Source: DATBMY01 sp036554605 (lineage in GTDB: Bacteria > Acidobacteriota > Blastocatellia > UBA7656). Taken from it: DNA of 12,964 nucleotides. The notes under the pieces are model-generated. The model made no database searches, was not told where the DNA came from, and was given only the letters and a program-made list of their open reading frames with translations. The stretch covers positions 1-12,964 of the forward strand of contig DATBMY010000017.1 in NCBI GenBank assembly GCA_036554605.1, given 5' to 3'. Below, piece after piece: positions 1 to 6,737 of this stretch. A program made the translations under genes and the position numbers. The stretch's first letter is position 1, and each line of letters opens with the position of its first letter.

Positions 1-60
1 TTGCAATAGCGTTTGGATGTAGATGCAACCCTCGGGGTGCCCGCTTGCGGGTTGGCCTGG

Positions 61-78
61 ATCGTGCTTTAGCACGAT
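61..78. repeat. Perfect hairpin near the left edge
   Basis: ATCGTGC (61-67), TTTA loop, GCACGAT (72-78): a perfect 7-bp stem with a four-base loop. A second short hairpin lies just to its left, CCCGC (40-44)/GCGGG (47-51). The octamer TGCAACCC occurs at 24-31 and again at 111-118. There is no T-run on either side, so it is not a textbook intrinsic terminator, although it lies downstream of the leftward regulator gene that ends at 149 and could end or stabilise that transcript. No coding region was recognised in 1-148. Confidence 0.5.
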
Positions 79-148
79 GTTCTCATTGGATAGAGGGCAA
101 ACCCATTTGCAACCCGCTAAGCGCTGATAATTTGGCAAACAGAATATG

Positions 149-508
149 TCATTCCAGCAACCTGTTAATGGCGGTCACAAACCAGTCGTAATCTAACGGC
201 TTGCGTACCGCCTCGTCGGCGCCGGCTTTAATGGCGTCCTTGAGATTGCCGCTGCCATAGGCGCTCAAGACAATAATAGGCACGCGGTTGCATTCCGGCT
301 TCTGGCGAAGGACTCTTACCATCTCGATCCCATCCATATGAGGCATGTTGATATCGGTTATTATTAAGTCCGGGCAATCAGCATCTACCAGCTTGACGCC
401 CTCCTCTCCATCATCTGCCGTGTATACCGTGTAGCCTTCATCTTTAAGCATTATGGCCAGAAGGTCACGGAAATCAGGATTATCTTCGACGATGAGAATC
501 TTCCTCAT
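149..508 (-). CDS. Single-domain response regulator (CheY-like receiver)
   Basis: This is a 119-residue protein made only of a phospho-acceptor receiver domain, with no output domain. Visible receiver residues are the acidic pair E8/D9, the phosphorylatable Asp D52 in ITDINMP, S82 at the usual Thr/Ser switch position (LSAY) and the conserved Lys K103 in RKP. The reading frame stays open upstream to about 592, but the ATG at 508 is preferred: AGGAGGG lies a few bases before it and the protein then begins directly with the first receiver strand (RKILIVEDN). Lone receivers act by protein-protein contact or as phosphorelay intermediates; the partner here is unknown. The gene lies 134 bases after the DUF2339-like gene on the same strand, so it may be the tail of the respiratory operon or have its own promoter. 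Family call is firm, the pathway is not known. Confidence 0.9.
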   Translation of the reverse strand: MRKILIVEDNPDFRDLLAIMLKDEGYTVYTADDGEEGVKLVDADCPDLIITDINMPHMDGIEMVRVLRQKPECNRVPIIVLSAYGSGNLKDAIKAGADEAVRKPLDYDWFVTAINRLLE

Positions 509-601
509 AGGAACGCCCTCCTGGTCGCATTTCCATACGCAGGTCTGGGAAATCGTTCCATTCAGGTACAGAAGGCAACATATTAGCTCCACTATATTGG
601 T

Positions 602-627
602 TATCAGGCAATTTTGGAGCCCTGATA
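602..627. promoter_or_regulatory. Inverted repeat TATCAGG-N12-CCTGATA
   Basis: A perfect 7-bp inverted repeat (602-608 and 621-627) with a 12-base spacer sits between the end of the DUF2339-like gene (643) and the start of the receiver gene (508). As RNA on the minus strand it could fold into a stem shortly after the stop codon of the upstream gene. No run of T follows it, so it may be a factor-binding site or an RNA-processing/stabilising hairpin rather than a classic terminator. Function is not established. Confidence 0.4.
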
Positions 628-642
628 CGGAATGCGAGTTGA

Positions 643-2304
643 CTATCGATTCTCTTTCCCGGTAAGGTAACGGGCCCTTGTATAAAAGTGCGATATTATG
701 AGGGCCAACAATCCCAGAAACATAAACGCGGCGACTCGAAAAACCGGATCGAGATGTGCCAGGTCGACAAAGATCAGATAGACCACCGTCAGCAGAATAG
801 CTGATATGCCCATTAAGCGATACTTGATGTTATTAAGGAGATAGCTCAACAGGAAGTATATGACGGCGGTCGCCGTCCACGATAGCGTCACATAGTTAGC
901 CGGCACCGCGCGATAGAGAGTATAAAAGATCAGCACAAAGGCAATGACAAGATAGATGTTTCTGAGCAAGTCGGTGCGAAGCGTCAATCGCTGCTTTTGC
1001 CAGTTCATCACTCGCGCGCTAGCAAGCGCCACCAGCGCAAAACTGAGATTCACTCTATTAGATGAAGGAGAGGCCGCGAAATACGCGAGAAGTACATTTA
1101 TGTAGATGATCGAGTTTATCACTACAAGCGTTCTGGACCGGAACCATAGCGCCATCGAGACTACGAGCAGGCTTTGCAAAGATAGCCAAAAGAACGCGGC
1201 GGGCATCTTCGCATAACCATAGATAGCAATGCTCAGAGCCATGTATCCAAAGCTTGCATAGATAGCAGGCGCGTACTGCCGGCGCGTTTTCAGCCATTGA
1301 ATTATCGCCAGCGCGAGAAAGAAACCGGCCACGCCGACATAGACTGCCCCGTACCTTTCTTGAAAATGGGTCAGTGTCACGAGCGCGACCAGCAATGAGA
1401 ATCCTAGCGTATTGAGCAAGACCATTATTACTGCATAGGGCTCGTCAGCAGAACGGCCTTTTTCGAGTAGTATTGGAAGGTAAAAAATCGTCGCATATAA
1501 GAATAGATAGGCCAGATTATATTGATGTTCGGAGACCGCTTGTAGCGGGTGGCCCATAATAGGATTCCCCATCAACCATAACAGGTGGGCGGCATAAGCG
1601 AGAAATATCGCGAATGGAATGAGCAGCCTCCAGACGCGGCTGACCGCAAGGTAGGCAGCAACGACCGATGCGCCGGCTACTACGGAGAGCGAAACATGTG
1701 TCGTGTCGATAAATAATGCCGAAGCTATCAATAGCAAAATTGCCATCCCCGCAAGCGCCTGCCAGTTGCGGCGAACTGCGTAGGCCAATTGCAAAGCCAC
1801 CACTATGAGCAGGAGCAGGAAGACTATGTATTGATCGGGTATTAAAGGGGTCGCCGAAAAGAAGCCGAGCCGCATTGTGGTGTAGTACAAGAGCAGAAGG
1901 CTTGTACCGGCAAGCACGCGTGAAAGATGAGGAATATTTTGTCGCCATAGCGACGCGGTCGAGTAGAGCCCGATTGCCGCCGCATAGCCCAGGGCCGTCG
2001 CGAGCGCGCGATACCCCAGGCTGCTGATATACGCCATCAAGAAGACGATGCCGAGAAACAGCACTGCGCTTCCAACCCATGCCAGGCCGAATTCTCCGAC
2101 CCTAAGCTCGATACCCTCGCTCTCGTCTTTCAACGAACGAGCCGCCTGCGGGGCAGCAATCATAGAATTCGCCTGCATTGATGAACGGCTCTCTTGAAAT
2201 GGTGATAACCCCAGATGCGCTTCCAATCGAGAGAGCCGGGCCGCCAGCTCCCGAATAGATCGATGGACCTGTTCCTCGTCGAGCTTTGTTTCCGCGTTTG
2301 CCAT
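643..2304 (-). CDS. DUF2339-like polytopic membrane protein
   Basis: A 553-residue protein. The N-terminal ~60 residues are soluble, with a short amphipathic, possibly coiled-coil helix (LDEEQVHRSIRELAARLSRL) and a polar linker. From about residue 68 to the end it is almost continuous hydrophobic helices, roughly 15 or more, separated by short loops. The soluble coil followed by an E-x-x-x-G-x-x-x-x-x-W-V-G entry into the first helix, and a long helix array, resembles the DUF2339 family of predicted membrane proteins; this is recognition by pattern, not by search. No heme-binding or catalytic motif is visible. An in-frame GTG at 2331 is possible, but the ATG at 2304 has GAGAG before it. It begins 45 bases after the tetraheme cytochrome gene, so it is probably co-transcribed with the respiratory genes. 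Its role, perhaps assembly or transport at the membrane, is unknown. Confidence 0.7.
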   Translation of the reverse strand: MANAETKLDEEQVHRSIRELAARLSRLEAHLGLSPFQESRSSMQANSMIAAPQAARSLKDESEGIELRVGEFGLAWVGSAVLFLGIVFLMAYISSLGYRALATALGYAAAIGLYSTASLWRQNIPHLSRVLAGTSLLLLYYTTMRLGFFSATPLIPDQYIVFLLLLIVVALQLAYAVRRNWQALAGMAILLLIASALFIDTTHVSLSVVAGASVVAAYLAVSRVWRLLIPFAIFLAYAAHLLWLMGNPIMGHPLQAVSEHQYNLAYLFLYATIFYLPILLEKGRSADEPYAVIMVLLNTLGFSLLVALVTLTHFQERYGAVYVGVAGFFLALAIIQWLKTRRQYAPAIYASFGYMALSIAIYGYAKMPAAFFWLSLQSLLVVSMALWFRSRTLVVINSIIYINVLLAYFAASPSSNRVNLSFALVALASARVMNWQKQRLTLRTDLLRNIYLVIAFVLIFYTLYRAVPANYVTLSWTATAVIYFLLSYLLNNIKYRLMGISAILLTVVYLIFVDLAHLDPVFRVAAFMFLGLLALIISHFYTRARYLTGKENR

Positions 2305-2349
2305 GGTTGGCTCTCGGCGCGGGCTTATCACAGGAAAGCGCTTGCCCAG

Positions 2350-3579
2350 TTATTTGCCAGCCTGCTTTGTCGAGGCTGCCGCCATCTTCAGGTATTCGAT
2401 CAGATCCCTCATCTCATTATCTTGAAAGATTGGCCAGGCGAGGCCTCTCTCTTTAGCCAGCCTCTGCATGACCGGTGCGTGGTTCCACATCGTCGCCATC
2501 AAGGTTGCCGGGGACTCGAACGCGGTTGACCGGTTGAAAGAGGTAGCTTTCGAGTGGCACTCGGCGCAGCCCTTGCTCGCAAACAATCTTTCGCCCGCGG
2601 TTGCATCACCAGGCTTGTCCGCATAACGAAGGAAATAAATATAGGAGACAATATCAGCCATCTCGGTGCCGCCGAAGGTCGGTCGCGTCACCCCTGCTTG
2701 CTGCATTTCAACCCAGATCCGCGCGCTATGGTTCCACATCGCCCCGGCAATCTCGACAACGCTCTTGTAGGCGCTGGTTTTCGACAACTCCGGCCCGCCG
2801 GTTTTCGCCCCGCCGTCTAACTCGTGACACGCGGCGCAGCCCTTTTCGACAAAGAGCCGGCGGCCGGCCGTGGGACTGCCGGGCAGCATGAATTTATCGT
2901 CGGGGACTTCGCCCGCCGTCTGGCCGCGAATGAAAGCCAGGAGGTCGGCGGCTTGCTTCCCCTCAAGGTATGGCTTTTCAATTCCGTTCGCCCGCATTGT
3001 CGCCGACATTTGCGGGTCATGATTCCACATCGCCTGAGCTACGAATAGCGGATTGCGGTACCTGCTGTAATCATCGAGCGGCGGTCCCACACTGCCCCCG
3101 CTGCCGTCGATTGAATGACAGGCAGCGCATCCCTTCTCTGTAAAAAGTCTTCGGCCTTCGACGGCGCTGCCGGCTTCGCCGTAGTAGTTCATGTAGTAAA
3201 GATAAGTGACGAAATCGCTCATCTCTTCACTCGTCAGCAAAGGCCGCGCCGCGCCGCCCTGACTCATGGCGTCGTTCATCTCAGGCGAATGATTCCAGAG
3301 TGCACCGGCGATTTGAAGATAGCTCTTGCCCATCCCTAGCCGCGCAAGGTCGGGACCGCTCCTGCCGCCGGCGCCCCACGCCGCGTGACAGTCGATGCAG
3401 CCTTTATATACGAAGACGTTTCGTCCCTTTACCGGATTCCCGCTCAGGCTGCTCGCATCGCCTTCGAGGCTTTCGTTTGACGGGCCCGGCACCAGGATGT
3501 AGGCGATTAAAAGGCCGCCGGATAGAAGGCAAATCCAGCTTCTTATATGAGAGACTCTGCTCAAGCGGTTTCTCTCCAT
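2350..3579 (-). CDS. Tetraheme cytochrome c of four tandem WNH-motif modules
   Basis: A 409-residue exported or membrane-anchored c-type cytochrome. A hydrophobic segment at about residues 13-31 is a signal anchor. Four modules of about 90 residues follow, each with a heme site: CIDCH 61-65, CAACH 151-155, CAACH 248-252, CAECH 338-342. Each module then has a W-N-H motif (95-97, 185-187, 282-284, 365-367), and three have P-x-M directly after it. Modules 1-3 are GRxxFxxKGCxxCH-like and end in an E-M/A-x-D-hydrophobic helix typical of class I cytochromes c. The sixth-ligand Met is uncertain: candidates are M101, M191 and M371 (Ile288 in module 3) or M105, M195 and M292 (Ala375 in module 4). The 34-residue gap from CxxCH to WNH is shortened to about 27 in module 4. 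Probably an electron carrier on the periplasmic side, tied to the Rieske/cytochrome b genes upstream. The ATG at 3579 is 22 bases after the small membrane protein; its ribosome site is weak. Confidence 0.9.
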   Translation of the reverse strand: MERNRLSRVSHIRSWICLLSGGLLIAYILVPGPSNESLEGDASSLSGNPVKGRNVFVYKGCIDCHAAWGAGGRSGPDLARLGMGKSYLQIAGALWNHSPEMNDAMSQGGAARPLLTSEEMSDFVTYLYYMNYYGEAGSAVEGRRLFTEKGCAACHSIDGSGGSVGPPLDDYSRYRNPLFVAQAMWNHDPQMSATMRANGIEKPYLEGKQAADLLAFIRGQTAGEVPDDKFMLPGSPTAGRRLFVEKGCAACHELDGGAKTGGPELSKTSAYKSVVEIAGAMWNHSARIWVEMQQAGVTRPTFGGTEMADIVSYIYFLRYADKPGDATAGERLFASKGCAECHSKATSFNRSTAFESPATLMATMWNHAPVMQRLAKERGLAWPIFQDNEMRDLIEYLKMAAASTKQAGK

Positions 3580-3601
3580 TAGCTTTTCAGCTTTGCGCCG
3601 T

Positions 3602-3688
3602 TCAGGTTCTCAGCATATCTAACAGCATCTTCAGAAATAGCCACAACGCAACAATGATAAGCAAGAACAGAATGATCGATTCCAGCAT
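3602..3688 (-). CDS. 28-residue single-helix membrane protein, candidate small subunit
   Basis: A short gene between the nonaheme and tetraheme cytochrome genes. The frame stays open upstream to about 3793, but the ATG at 3688 is preceded at ideal spacing by a very good ribosome site (GGAAAGGAGG then CAATT), and translation from it gives 28 residues: MLES, about 18 strongly hydrophobic residues ending near LWLFL, then K-M-L-L-D-M-L-R-T. That is one transmembrane helix with a positively charged end. It is 73 bases after the nonaheme gene and 22 before the tetraheme gene, so it sits inside the operon. Small one-helix subunits of this size are known in respiratory and photosynthetic complexes (for example PetL/PetN/PetG of b6f, CydX of bd oxidase), which makes a structural subunit plausible. 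No sequence homology to those is claimed. Confidence 0.7.
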   Translation of the reverse strand: MLESIILFLLIIVALWLFLKMLLDMLRT

Positions 3689-3761
3689 AATTGCCTCCTT
3701 TCCGAAGGCAGGGCGGTAAAAGGCGAAGGCGCGGCGCGGCAACATCGACCGGGCCGCTTTT

Positions 3762-5105
3762 TCACAGGGCCTCGGCGTCCTGCTTGCCTTCAATCTGCCT
3801 CACCTTGAGGTAGACCAGAGCGGCGAGAAACAGAATGAAGAAGAGCGAGGCGGCGAGTCCTTTTCGCCTGTAGCTCCATTCATCGAGCGCGGCTTCTCCC
3901 GCGCGATGAGCTTTATGAGCGACCTCAAGTCCCGGCTTAATAACCTTATCCACTTCGTCGGTCGAAAACGTGTGAATAAGCACTCGTGCGTGCGTCAGCG
4001 CATCGTGCGCCTCGTTCAATTCAAACTTCGGGCGGCTGACTTCCATTCCGGCGCGCTCGGCGCGGTCGAGTATATCGATCGAGCCGTTGACGCTCGCGGC
4101 CAGCTCGTCCATCCCCGCTCTGATGGCTCCGGCCGCCAGATACCCGTTGTCGCCCTCGACGTGGCATTTGATGCAGAGCGACTTCTCCCCGGTGCCGATC
4201 ATTTCGTCGGTGGGTTGCGCGATCTCATGATTATTGTGACACTCGATGCATTCGCCCACCTGCATAGTATCGAACGCCGCTTTGTGCGGGCTCGATGCAA
4301 ATAGCGCCGACTGCCGAGCATGGCACTGGCCGCAGACGTTAGCCACGGAAGCGATGCCCGGCGGCGCCGCCCCGTGGTTGCCGTGACAGTCGTTGCAGGT
4401 AGGCGCGGAGAGGTCTTGCTTCTCGTATAGCGCGCTCGCATGTATGCTCGCCTTGTACTTTCGATAATGTTCGGTATCGATGGCGTACTCTTTCATGTAA
4501 TCGGCATTGGCGTGGCATCCGGAACAGGTCTCCGCCACGTTCAGCGCATAGACCGGCGATAGCGGATCGCTTACCGCCCGGATGCCATGATTGCCGTGAC
4601 AGCCGACGCAGGTGGCGACTTTTTTATCTCCCGTTTGAAGCAGCTTCCCGTGAACGCTTGTCAGGTATTCCTGCTCCTGGTCTATGCGCAAGGCGGGAGC
4701 AAACTTCTTCATCCGTTCCGCGTTGCTGTGACAACTGCCGCAGAAAGCGGGGATATCTTTCGGCTCAGGCTTGCCGACGAATCCTTTCGCGGGGTCCATC
4801 GCCTCGGCAAAATCATCCTTGCTCGGGTCGCCGTGATGGCAATCGGCGCAAGAAAGGCCGCGCGAGCCATGTATGTCGCTTTTCATCAGGCGGACGGCCT
4901 CGGCCGACGCGCCTTCCAGCGTTGAATGGCATTCGACGCAGGAGTCTTTTTTCTGCGCGGCCGCCTTATCGAAGAACAAGGGGGCTATCGCGAGAATTGC
5001 GCCGAGCGTCAGGGCGCACTTGATTGCGCGAGCAGGACGGGAAAGGCGTCCTCGTTTCAGCGTGGCTTCGGCGCGCGCCGGTTGAAAATCAGTCTCTTGA
5101 TCCAT
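3762..5105 (-). CDS. Nonaheme membrane-anchored cytochrome c
   Basis: A 447-residue multiheme cytochrome with nine CxxCH sites at residues 56-60, 86-90, 122-126, 166-170, 194-198, 237-241, 258-262, 286-290 and 311-315. Sites 4, 6 and 8 continue as CHGNH or CHNNH, giving a nearby His that may be an axial ligand of a neighbouring heme. A hydrophobic stretch at about 29-45 ending in an Ala-rich site is a signal or anchor; a second helix at about 416-433 anchors the C terminus, leaving a short basic tail in the cytoplasm. Residues about 320-415 carry no heme site and look helical, with several His (NEAHDALTHA, HKAHRAGEA). The start at 5105 has GGAG six bases upstream; the ATG at 5117, overlapping the cytochrome b stop as TGATG, is an alternative and would add four residues. 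By position it likely replaces cytochrome c1/f as electron acceptor of the Rieske protein. It is not a four-heme NapC/NirT protein. Confidence 0.9.
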   Translation of the reverse strand: MDQETDFQPARAEATLKRGRLSRPARAIKCALTLGAILAIAPLFFDKAAAQKKDSCVECHSTLEGASAEAVRLMKSDIHGSRGLSCADCHHGDPSKDDFAEAMDPAKGFVGKPEPKDIPAFCGSCHSNAERMKKFAPALRIDQEQEYLTSVHGKLLQTGDKKVATCVGCHGNHGIRAVSDPLSPVYALNVAETCSGCHANADYMKEYAIDTEHYRKYKASIHASALYEKQDLSAPTCNDCHGNHGAAPPGIASVANVCGQCHARQSALFASSPHKAAFDTMQVGECIECHNNHEIAQPTDEMIGTGEKSLCIKCHVEGDNGYLAAGAIRAGMDELAASVNGSIDILDRAERAGMEVSRPKFELNEAHDALTHARVLIHTFSTDEVDKVIKPGLEVAHKAHRAGEAALDEWSYRRKGLAASLFFILFLAALVYLKVRQIEGKQDAEAL

Positions 5106-5116
5106 CGCGGTCTCCA

Positions 5117-6181
5117 TCAACTGAGATAGCCGACTATCGTCATCACAACAATGTAGAGGATGACTAGCAAGCCGAATAGAGTGAAGATAAAACTTCTCTT
5201 GCGCTGGCCGTTCGAGCGATCAAGAAAAGGGATCAGCAGCCAGACAACCGCGCCTACGGCGAATAGGAGTATGCCGACCACCTCGCCGTCAATCCCGGCT
5301 ATTTTGGCCGGCACATATTTCAGAGTTTGAAACATGAAGAGGAAATACCATTCAGGGCGTATGCCAGCCGGAGCGGGCGCGAACGGGTCGGCTTTCTCGC
5401 CAAGCTCCCACGGGAACAATGCCGCAAGCGCCGCAAGCACGCCTATTGCCAGAATCCATCCGATCAGGTCTCGCATGAAAAAATTTGGGAAGAACTTCAT
5501 ACGCTTGAGGTCCTTCCCTTCGAGCTGAGGTGGCACACTCATACCATGGAGCTGAACCATGAGAAGGTGTATGGCAATTAAAAGAGTCGTCACAGCGGGA
5601 AGCACCGCGACATGGAATCCGAAAAAGCGCGTCAACGTGGCTCCGGTAACGTCTTCGCCGCCGCGCAGAAATCGCATCAGCGGCTCGCCCACTATGGGTA
5701 TCACACCCGCGATGTCGGTTCCGACCTTGGTGGCAAAGAAAGAGAGCTTGTTCCAGGGAAGCAAGTATCCGCTGAACCCAAAGCCGAGCGCTATAAACAG
5801 CAGCAATACTCCGGTCACCCACGTAAGCTCGCGCGGCGAGCGGTAGGCGCGCATGAAGAAAACACTGAACATGTGAATAAAGAGGGTGGCGATGAGCAGG
5901 TTGGCCGACCAGCTATGCACGGACCGAATGAGCCATCCGAACTGGACTTCGGTCATAATAAACTGCACGCTTTCAAATGCGTTTTCGGCGCTCGGGCGAT
6001 AATACAAGAGCAGCAGTATTCCGGTCACCACTTGCACCGCGAATAGAAATAAGGTCATGCCGCCAAAGTAATACCAGACCGCGTGGCGATGTATCGGCAC
6101 CTCTTTCTTTCGAGCTATCGCGGCAACCGAGCCAATCGCCAGGCGTTCGTCAAGCCACAAATTGACCGTGTCTGCTTTCAT
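5117..6181 (-). CDS. Cytochrome b of a Rieske/cytochrome b complex (fused b6 and subunit IV type)
   Basis: A 354-residue membrane protein that binds two b hemes and oxidises and reduces quinone. Residues 1-~215 match cytochrome b6 closely (FGWLIRSVHSWSA, SPRELTWVTGV, GYLLPW, TLTRFFGFH). Heme ligands are H89/H103 and H190/H205. The second pair has 14 residues between them, the b6 spacing, rather than the 13 of mitochondrial cytochrome b. From about 225 it continues as subunit IV (ADPFAP, RPEWYF at 275-280, FQTLKYVPAK), with the PEWY quinol-site motif at 276-279. Seven helices are predicted (four plus three), so petB and petD equivalents are fused. The Cys that carries the extra heme c in b6 (in FYCLGG) is replaced by Tyr38 (WYYFGG). 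The gene begins 6 bases after the Rieske stop; GAGAG precedes the ATG. Its 3' end abuts or overlaps the nonaheme cytochrome. Confidence 0.95.
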   Translation of the reverse strand: MKADTVNLWLDERLAIGSVAAIARKKEVPIHRHAVWYYFGGMTLFLFAVQVVTGILLLLYYRPSAENAFESVQFIMTEVQFGWLIRSVHSWSANLLIATLFIHMFSVFFMRAYRSPRELTWVTGVLLLFIALGFGFSGYLLPWNKLSFFATKVGTDIAGVIPIVGEPLMRFLRGGEDVTGATLTRFFGFHVAVLPAVTTLLIAIHLLMVQLHGMSVPPQLEGKDLKRMKFFPNFFMRDLIGWILAIGVLAALAALFPWELGEKADPFAPAPAGIRPEWYFLFMFQTLKYVPAKIAGIDGEVVGILLFAVGAVVWLLIPFLDRSNGQRKRSFIFTLFGLLVILYIVVMTIVGYLS

Positions 6182-6187
6182 AATCTC

Positions 6188-6688
6188 TCACGATTTGGAG
6201 ACGATGATTTCGTCCCCGCGAGTATTGACCGTGAACTCTTCGAGCGGTCGCGGCGGAGGCCCGCCTACGTTCTGACCGCTGAGGTTATACTGGCCGTTGT
6301 GACAGGCGCACCAGATCTGCTTCGACTCCGGCTGGTATTGAACTATGCAGTCGAGATGTGTGCAGACGGCCGAGAAAGCCTTCAGCTCCCCCGCCGGTGT
6401 GCGAATGAGCAGGCCAGGCTTGTTGCCGAACTTAAAGATCTTTCCCGAGTTGGCAGCCAGTTCCCCTACATTGCCGGCGACTACCGAAGTCTGCGCTGCC
6501 TCGATCACGTCGGGCGGCGCGATGACTTTGAATACCGGATATAGGATTGCCAGGACGGTCGCACCAAAGCTTGTCCCCAGAAGATAATTGAGAAAGCTCC
6601 GGCGACCCGTTCTGTCATCACTCGCCGCGGCTACCCTGTTTGGGCAGGTAGCGCACTGCTCGCTCTCGTCCTCTCGCATGCTCTTCAT
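6188..6688 (-). CDS. Rieske 2Fe-2S protein of the cytochrome b complex
   Basis: A 166-residue protein carrying the high-potential electron branch from quinol. The cluster boxes are CTHLDC (C109, H111, C114) and CACHNGQY (C127, C129, H130); C109/H111/C127/H130 bind the 2Fe-2S cluster and C114/C129 form the disulfide. The second box lacks the Ser of CPCHGS, which in characterised Rieske proteins raises the potential, so a lower-potential, menaquinol-type cluster is likely (inference). The N terminus holds a cytoplasmic CATCPNR (C12, C15), then GRRSFL (R29, R30), a Tat-type twin-arginine, and one transmembrane helix at about 33-56. The ATG at 6688 is chosen because GGAG lies 8 bases upstream; an upstream TTG (6727) in the same frame is less likely. 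The gene is 49 bases after the monoheme cytochrome and 6 before cytochrome b. Confidence 0.95.
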   Translation of the reverse strand: MKSMREDESEQCATCPNRVAAASDDRTGRRSFLNYLLGTSFGATVLAILYPVFKVIAPPDVIEAAQTSVVAGNVGELAANSGKIFKFGNKPGLLIRTPAGELKAFSAVCTHLDCIVQYQPESKQIWCACHNGQYNLSGQNVGGPPPRPLEEFTVNTRGDEIIVSKS

Positions 6689-6737
6689 AGCTCGATCTCC
6701 ATTCGTTGGTTTCAGAGCCGGCCTCAACAGTTCAGGC

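Noticed and set aside
61..78. Intrinsic terminator for the lone receiver gene
   Set aside because: The hairpin is good, but no T-run follows it on the minus strand, so only a hairpin is reported.
3762..5105. NapC/NirT/NrfH tetraheme quinol dehydrogenase
   Set aside because: Nine heme sites, a second C-terminal anchor and a heme-free tail do not fit that family.
4587..5129. Overlapping plus-strand open frames across the nonaheme cytochrome gene
   Set aside because: They lie antisense to a gene with nine heme motifs, have Arg/Ser/Pro-rich composition typical of shadow frames and no recognisable domain or ribosome site.
5612..6046. Plus-strand open frame of 144 codons over cytochrome b
   Set aside because: Antisense to a strongly conserved membrane protein; no family features; its length follows from the GC-skewed codons opposite.
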